NCBI GenBank assembly: GCA_964642855.1
Contig: CAZXSK010000007.1
Location: forward strand, 24,922 to 88,921
DNA length: 64,000 bases
Direction: 5' to 3'
Origin: CAZXSK01 sp964642855
GTDB taxonomy: Bacteria > Planctomycetota > Phycisphaerae > SM23-33
The first letter of the stretch is position 1. The number at the start of each line of letters is the position of its first letter. Below the pieces are notes generated by a model. It had not been told where the DNA came from. It saw nothing but the letters and a program-made list of their open reading frames with translations, and did no database searches. Positions 60,043 through 64,000 of the stretch are shown here, in pieces. A program made the translations under genes and the position numbers.

Positions 60043-61305
60043 TCAGTCACCCACGCGGGCAATGTCGGCTCCGAGCTCTCGCAGCCTCTGTTCGATGCGT
60101 TCGTAGCCCCGGTCGATGTGATACACGCGCTGGATGGTGGTGGTCCCGTCTGCGACCAGCCCGGCCAGCACCAGCGCAGCCGAGGCGCGCAGATCGCTGG
60201 CCATCACGGGCGCGCCGATCAGCTCGCGCACGCCCGTGACGATCGCCACGGGTCCTTCTTTGCGGATGTCGGCCCCCATGCGAAGCAGCTCGGGCACGTG
60301 CATGAACCGGTCGGGGAAGATCTTCTCGGTGATCGCGCTGTTGCCGTCCGCCAGGCACAGCAGCACCATCATCTGGGCCTGCAGGTCGGTGGGAAAGCCC
60401 GGGTACGGCTGGGTGGTCACGTCGGCCGGTTCGAGGCGCCTCGCCGAGGCAGCCACCACGCCGCCGTCGTCGCGATCGACCGCCACGCCCACTTCGCGGA
60501 GCTTTTCGCTGAGCGCCATCAGGTGGTCGAGCCGTACATTCCGCAGGCGGACCTCGCCGTTGGTCAGCGCCCCTGCGATGATGAACGTCCCGGCTTCGAT
60601 GCGGTCGGGGATGACCTCGTGGGACGCCCCGCGCAGGCTCTCGACGCCTTCGATGATGACCCGCGGCGTGCCCGCGCCGGTGATCCGGGCGCCGAGTGCG
60701 TTGAGGAAGTCGGCCAGGTCGGCGATCTCCGGCTCGCAGGCAGCCGATTCGATCAGCGTCCGGCCTTGGGCGAGCGTCGCAGCCATCATCACATTCGCCG
60801 TGCCCAGCACGGTGGACCCGAACGGTCCGCCCAGAAAGATCTCCGCCCCGCGCAACCGATCGGCCGAGGCGACAATGTCGCCGCCGTCCAGGCGGATGCG
60901 TGCTCCCAGGGCCTCCAGGCCTCGCAGGTGCAGGTTCACCGGACGCGACCCGATCGCGCAGCCGCCGGGCATGGCGACGCGCGCCTCGCGGCGTCTGGCC
61001 AGCAGCGGGCCCAGCACGCAGATGCTCGCGCGCATTTTGCGCACGCGTTCGTACTGGGCGTGCGATTGCTGTTCGTCGGCGACCTCCAGGGTCATCGTTC
61101 CGCCGTCGCGAGCGACGCGGACACCGAGGTCTTCCAGCAGTTCAGCCATGGCGGAAATATCGGCCAGGTCGGGCACCTGCCGGATCTCCGAGGCCCCCTC
61201 GGCCAGCAGGCACGCAGCCATGATGGGAAGCGCGGCGTTCTTGGCCCCGCTGATGTCGACCTCGCCGCGCAGGCGGGCTCCGCCCCGGATGACAAAACGG
61301 TCCAT
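60043..61305 (-). CDS. murA: UDP-N-acetylglucosamine 1-carboxyvinyltransferase MurA
   Basis: A 420-residue enzyme for the first committed step of peptidoglycan synthesis. The substrate residues K22 and N23 are in ISGAKNAALP. The catalytic loop Cys is C116 in MPGGCAIGSRP, so fosfomycin sensitivity at this site is expected. The rest follows family motifs (AGTFIIAGALTNG, YPGFPTDLQAQMM). CGGAG lies before the ATG. With dacB it shows that a peptidoglycan wall is made. Confidence 0.96.
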   Translation of the reverse strand: MDRFVIRGGARLRGEVDISGAKNAALPIMAACLLAEGASEIRQVPDLADISAMAELLEDLGVRVARDGGTMTLEVADEQQSHAQYERVRKMRASICVLGPLLARRREARVAMPGGCAIGSRPVNLHLRGLEALGARIRLDGGDIVASADRLRGAEIFLGGPFGSTVLGTANVMMAATLAQGRTLIESAACEPEIADLADFLNALGARITGAGTPRVIIEGVESLRGASHEVIPDRIEAGTFIIAGALTNGEVRLRNVRLDHLMALSEKLREVGVAVDRDDGGVVAASARRLEPADVTTQPYPGFPTDLQAQMMVLLCLADGNSAITEKIFPDRFMHVPELLRMGADIRKEGPVAIVTGVRELIGAPVMASDLRASAALVLAGLVADGTTTIQRVYHIDRGYERIEQRLRELGADIARVGD

Positions 61306-61370
61306 AGTCTGCTCCGTCCGTGAGAGGCCCGGCGCCACACGCCAGGCCGGGGTTCATTCCGTCAGGAACC

Positions 61371-61406
61371 ACCATACCGCGCCGCCCGAGGGGGTGCAAA
61401 CACCCC
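61371..61406 (-). promoter_or_regulatory. murA promoter with -35 inside a GGGGTG/CACCCC hairpin
   Basis: On the minus strand TTGCAC (61394-61399), 17 bases, TATGGT (61371-61376). A perfect six-pair inverted repeat GGGGTG-CAAA-CACCCC (61391-61406) covers the -35. The gap 61306-61657 between murA and the EF-G gene holds this, a plus-strand promoter at 61529 and two leader hairpins; no gene was seen. Confidence 0.4.
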
Positions 61407-61528
61407 GGCTAGGGAGATACCCACCCTCCCGGCCAAGCTGGAATCCGTCCCGATCGGGTCGCTCGCAGGCCTCTGGCGTCGCTTCGGGAGGGCAGGGCGA
61501 TCGGTTCCCGACCGGCCGGTAAATTCCC

Positions 61529-61556
61529 TTGCGTGCGTTCACGAAAGCTTTATGAT
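61529..61556 (+). promoter_or_regulatory. Promoter of the EF-G-like gene
   Basis: TTGCGT, 16 bases, TATGAT; transcription should start near 61563, giving a leader of about 95 bases that contains two stem-loops. Confidence 0.45.
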
Positions 61557-61579
61557 AAACGACTCGCGCGGTGCACAGG

Positions 61580-61620
61580 GGGGCCGATCCGGGCCCCTTT
61601 CCGGCGGCTGTTTCCGCCGG
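61580..61620 (+). promoter_or_regulatory. Two tandem stem-loops in the EF-G leader
   Basis: GGGGCC-GATCCG-GGCCCC followed by TTT, and directly after it CCGGCGG-CTGTTT-CCGCCGG. Both stems are perfect (six and seven pairs). The first with TTT resembles a weak terminator; together they may control read-through or translation. Confidence 0.5.
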
Positions 61621-61657
61621 CAGCGAGGCCGACAAATCAGATACGTTGGAGAGTTCT

Positions 61658-63700
61658 ATGCCTGCATCGAAACCTCAGGATATCCGCAACATCGTGCTGC
61701 TGGGCCATGGCGGCTCGGGCAAGACCACCCTCGGCGAGTCGATGCTTCACTCCTCGGGCGTGTCCGGGCGACTGGGCTCGGTCGACGACGGCACGAGCAC
61801 GCTGGACTACACCGCCATCGAGAAGGATCGCCAGCACTCGGTGGACCCCACCCTTGCGACGATCCCCCACGCGGGCAAGTTCATCAACCTCATCGACACC
61901 CCGGGCTATCCCGACTTCATCGGCGGGGCGCTGGGCCCGATGGCCGGGGCGGACACCGCCGTAATCGTCATCTCCGCCACCGCGGGCATCGAGGTCAACA
62001 CCCGCAGGCTCCTGAAAGCGGCTGGCGCAGCCGGGCTGCCGGTGAGCATCATCATCAACAAAATCGATGGCGAGAACGTGGATCTCGCCGACCTGATGGG
62101 ATCGGTCACCGAGGTCTTCGGCACGGCCTGCAAGCCCATGAACCTGCCCTCCGGGGGCGGCAAGAGCGTGGTCGACTGCTTCTCCAACGACTCGGGCGAT
62201 TCCGACTTCGGCGATGTCTCCGAAGCCCACACCGAGCTCACCGAGAACATCATCGAAGCCGACGAGGAGCTCATGGAAGCCTACCTCGGCGGCGAGGAGA
62301 TTCCGGCTGACAAGCTCTCAGCGGCCTTTGGCAGCGCGATGATCGAGGGGACGGTCATCCCGGTGTTCTTCGCCTCGGCGAAGGAAGAGGTCGGCGTGAC
62401 CGACTTCCTCGACGCGGTCGTGAAGTACTTCCCGGTCCCGGGCATGGTCAAGGGTCCGGAGATCAAATCCGGCGAAGGCGAGGACGCCGAAACGGTCGAA
62501 TGGTCAGCCGATGCGTCCAAGCCCTTCATCGGCCAGGCGTTCAAGATCACCTCCGACCCGTTCGTCGGCAAGCTGGCATGGGTGAGGCTGCTGCAGGGCA
62601 CGGTCAGCCCCGACACGACCTACTACCTTCGCGACGAAAAGAAGTCGACCAAGATCGGCCACCCGTTCAAGGTCGTCGGCAAGGAGACCGAGGAGGTCAA
62701 GAAGCTCGTAGCCGGCGACATCATGGCGCTGGCAAAGGTCGAGGAGATCGAGACCGGCGACGTCCTGCACGAGGACAACACGCCAATGTACCGCTCCATG
62801 CCCCCCACCCCCACGCCGATGTTCTCGCTGGCGGTGGAGCCCAAGGCCCGGGGCGACGAGCAGAAGATCTCCGACGCCCTCCGGAAGCTCTCGGAAGAGG
62901 ACCCGACCTTCGCGGCCAATCGCGACAGCCAGACCAACGAGACCGTCATCAGCGGCATCGGCGACCTGCACCTGCGGGTCCTGCTGACCAAGATGAAGGA
63001 AGGCTTCGACCTGGAAGTCGAGACCAAGCCGCCCAAGATCCCCTACAAGGAAACCATCCTCGCCAAGGCCGAAGGTCATCACCGCCACAAGAAGCAGACC
63101 GGCGGAGCGGGCCAGTTCGGCGAGGTGTACCTGCGCGTCGAGCCGATGGAACGTGGAGCCGGTTTCGAGTTCGTCAACGACCTGTTCGGCGAGTCGATTC
63201 CGCGCCAGTTCCTGCCCGCCATCGAAAAGGGCATCGTGGAGGTCCTCCATAACGGAGCCGTCGCCGGCTACCCCATGCAGGACGTCCGCGTGAGCGTCTA
63301 CGACGGCAAGCATCACCCGGTGGACTCGAAGGAAGTCGCCTTCAAGACGGCCGGCCGCTATGCATTCATCGACGCGGTCAAAAAGGCCAAGCCTTCGATC
63401 CTCGAACCGATCGTGGACATGGAGATCACCGTCCCGGCCAGCAACATGGGCGACATCGCATCGGACATTTCAGGCCGGCGAGGCCGCATCCAGGGCCAGG
63501 AGATGCTCCCGGGCAACCAGTGCGTGGTCAAGGCGCAGGCCCCGCTCGCCGAGGTCATGCAGTACAACAGCCAGCTGCGTTCGGTCACCGGCGGCCAGGG
63601 GTCGTTTACCATGGAGTTCAGCCACTACGAAGCGGTTCCGGGCAACGTCCAGCAGCAGATCATCGCCAAGGCCCAGCAGGAAAAGGAAGAGGAAGAATAG
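61658..63700 (+). CDS. fusA: Elongation factor G-like GTPase (EF-G2 type)
   Basis: A 680-residue translational GTPase. The G1 loop is GHGGSGKT (16-23), instead of the AHIDAGKT of canonical EF-G; G3 is DTPGYPDF and G4 NKID. Domains II to V follow: SDPFVGKLAWVRLLQG (II), SALRKLSEEDPTF-type (III), GQFGEVYLRVEP and NDLFGESIPRQFLPAIEKG (IV), and MLPGNQCVVKAQAPLAEVMQYNSQLRSVTGGQGSF (V). The G1 sequence and length are those of the EF-G2/EF-G-like group, whose members may act in translocation or recycling. Downstream is rpmB. A ribosome site GGAGAG lies before the ATG. Confidence 0.9.
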   Translation: MPASKPQDIRNIVLLGHGGSGKTTLGESMLHSSGVSGRLGSVDDGTSTLDYTAIEKDRQHSVDPTLATIPHAGKFINLIDTPGYPDFIGGALGPMAGADTAVIVISATAGIEVNTRRLLKAAGAAGLPVSIIINKIDGENVDLADLMGSVTEVFGTACKPMNLPSGGGKSVVDCFSNDSGDSDFGDVSEAHTELTENIIEADEELMEAYLGGEEIPADKLSAAFGSAMIEGTVIPVFFASAKEEVGVTDFLDAVVKYFPVPGMVKGPEIKSGEGEDAETVEWSADASKPFIGQAFKITSDPFVGKLAWVRLLQGTVSPDTTYYLRDEKKSTKIGHPFKVVGKETEEVKKLVAGDIMALAKVEEIETGDVLHEDNTPMYRSMPPTPTPMFSLAVEPKARGDEQKISDALRKLSEEDPTFAANRDSQTNETVISGIGDLHLRVLLTKMKEGFDLEVETKPPKIPYKETILAKAEGHHRHKKQTGGAGQFGEVYLRVEPMERGAGFEFVNDLFGESIPRQFLPAIEKGIVEVLHNGAVAGYPMQDVRVSVYDGKHHPVDSKEVAFKTAGRYAFIDAVKKAKPSILEPIVDMEITVPASNMGDIASDISGRRGRIQGQEMLPGNQCVVKAQAPLAEVMQYNSQLRSVTGGQGSFTMEFSHYEAVPGNVQQQIIAKAQQEKEEEE

Positions 63701-63723
63701 GTCCGGCCATGGGGTAAAAAGCC

Positions 63724-63752
63724 CTTGAAGCCTGTCCGATCCGTAGTACAAT
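63724..63752 (+). promoter_or_regulatory. Promoter of rpmB
   Basis: TTGAAG, exactly 17 bases, TACAAT, 45 bases before the rpmB start. rpmB thus has its own promoter in addition to possible read-through from the EF-G gene. Confidence 0.6.
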
Positions 63753-63797
63753 GGTCCGCTCGTTTGAGTGTCGACCCCTTATCGAAGGTGAACCGAA

Positions 63798-64000
63798 ATG
63801 CCTCGTAAGTGCCCCTTTACCGGCAAGAAGACCCGTGCAGGCCGCAAGCTCACGCACCGCGGCAAGGCCAAGTACCTCGGCGGCGTGGGCAAGAAGACCA
63901 CAGGCCGCACGAAGCGGACCTTCAAGGCCAACATGCAGCGCGTCCGTGCCGTCGTCGACGGCAAGGTCGTCAAGATCAATGTCTCAACCCGCGCCCTGCG
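63798..64000 (+). CDS. rpmB: Large ribosomal subunit protein bL28, 5' part (3' end outside window)
   Basis: The first 67 codons of bL28. It opens MPRKCPFTGKKTRAGRKLTHRG with the family's N-terminal Cys and TGK, and continues with GKKTTGRTKRTFKANMQRVR and the final-strand VVKINVSTRALR. The frame runs out of the window at base 64000. Ribosome site AGGTGA lies before the ATG. Confidence 0.93.
   Translation, partial: MPRKCPFTGKKTRAGRKLTHRGKAKYLGGVGKKTTGRTKRTFKANMQRVRAVVDGKVVKINVSTRAL

Noticed and set aside
58555..61323. Plus-strand open frame of more than 900 codons over sulfatase and murA
   Set aside because: It spans two complete minus-strand genes with all active-site motifs, and its own product has no known pattern.

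Overview
The window is a 64 kb piece of a high-GC chromosome with one 100-base run of N (37311-37410). Gene content points to the Planctomycetota, probably a Phycisphaerae-like lineage. The pointers are two MoxR ATPases, a DUF58/BatA-like/VWA/giant coiled-coil operon ending in a prenyltransferase-squalene-oxidase-repeat protein, two formylglycine sulfatases, a HEAT-repeat exported protein and a complete Rnf complex. The lineage is inferred from family content; there is no rRNA in the window. No tRNA, rRNA, insertion sequence, phage gene or CRISPR array was seen. Many starts carry AAGGAG-type ribosome binding sites. Promoters repeatedly fit TTGNNN-N16/17-TANNNT, some of them so close to the start codon that a leaderless mRNA is expected.

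Layout. 1-3.8 kb: end of mgtE, a MoxR ATPase, a secreted HEAT-repeat protein and a small Cys-rich membrane protein. 3.8-6.9 kb: queuosine genes queC and queF back to back, then apbE (FMN transferase) and a membrane-anchored alpha/beta hydrolase. 6.9-13.2 kb: an RseC-like gene and rnfCDGEAB on the minus strand, with a CRP-like palindrome and a good promoter upstream; rnfG is internally duplicated. 13.4-18.5 kb: ispD, a parallel beta-helix lipoprotein, a GH43 glycosidase, and crcB with a DUF190 gene. 18.5-22.8 kb: a minus-strand surface-polysaccharide operon (DUF4416, WecA/MraY-like transferase, O-antigen ligase with TPRs). 22.9-34.9 kb: serS, an aromatic-residue-rich leader ORF before DAHP synthase, comEC, a degenerate metallo-beta-lactamase-fold protein, two CNNM/CorC-like proteins, dacB, a PilZ protein and a short UvrC.

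34.9-51.1 kb is one long minus-strand operon: MoxR, a TIM-barrel protein, DUF58, a BatA-like/VWA/PA14 protein, a VWA/glutamine-amidotransferase-like membrane protein, a coiled-coil membrane protein of at least 1,908 residues with an SQGQQ pentapeptide array broken by the assembly gap, and a squalene-cyclase-like repeat protein. 51.5-60 kb: a XylR-type AraC regulator, a class I glutamine amidotransferase, two sulfatases, an exported unknown protein, thioredoxin reductase and a Bax-inhibitor-1 protein. 60-64 kb: murA, an EF-G-like GTPase with a structured leader, and the start of rpmB.

Functional links: ApbE is the expected flavin transferase for RnfG and RnfD encoded 3 kb away. MoxR and the VWA proteins probably form an envelope-associated chaperone-like system. 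MurA, DacB, the WecA-like transferase and the ligase serve the wall and surface polysaccharide. GH43, the beta-helix protein, the sulfatases and the XylR-type regulator suggest plant- or algal-polysaccharide use. The strongest candidates for something undescribed are the aromatic leader peptide before DAHP synthase, the tandem-domain RnfG, and the MoxR/BatA-PA14/SQGQQ operon.
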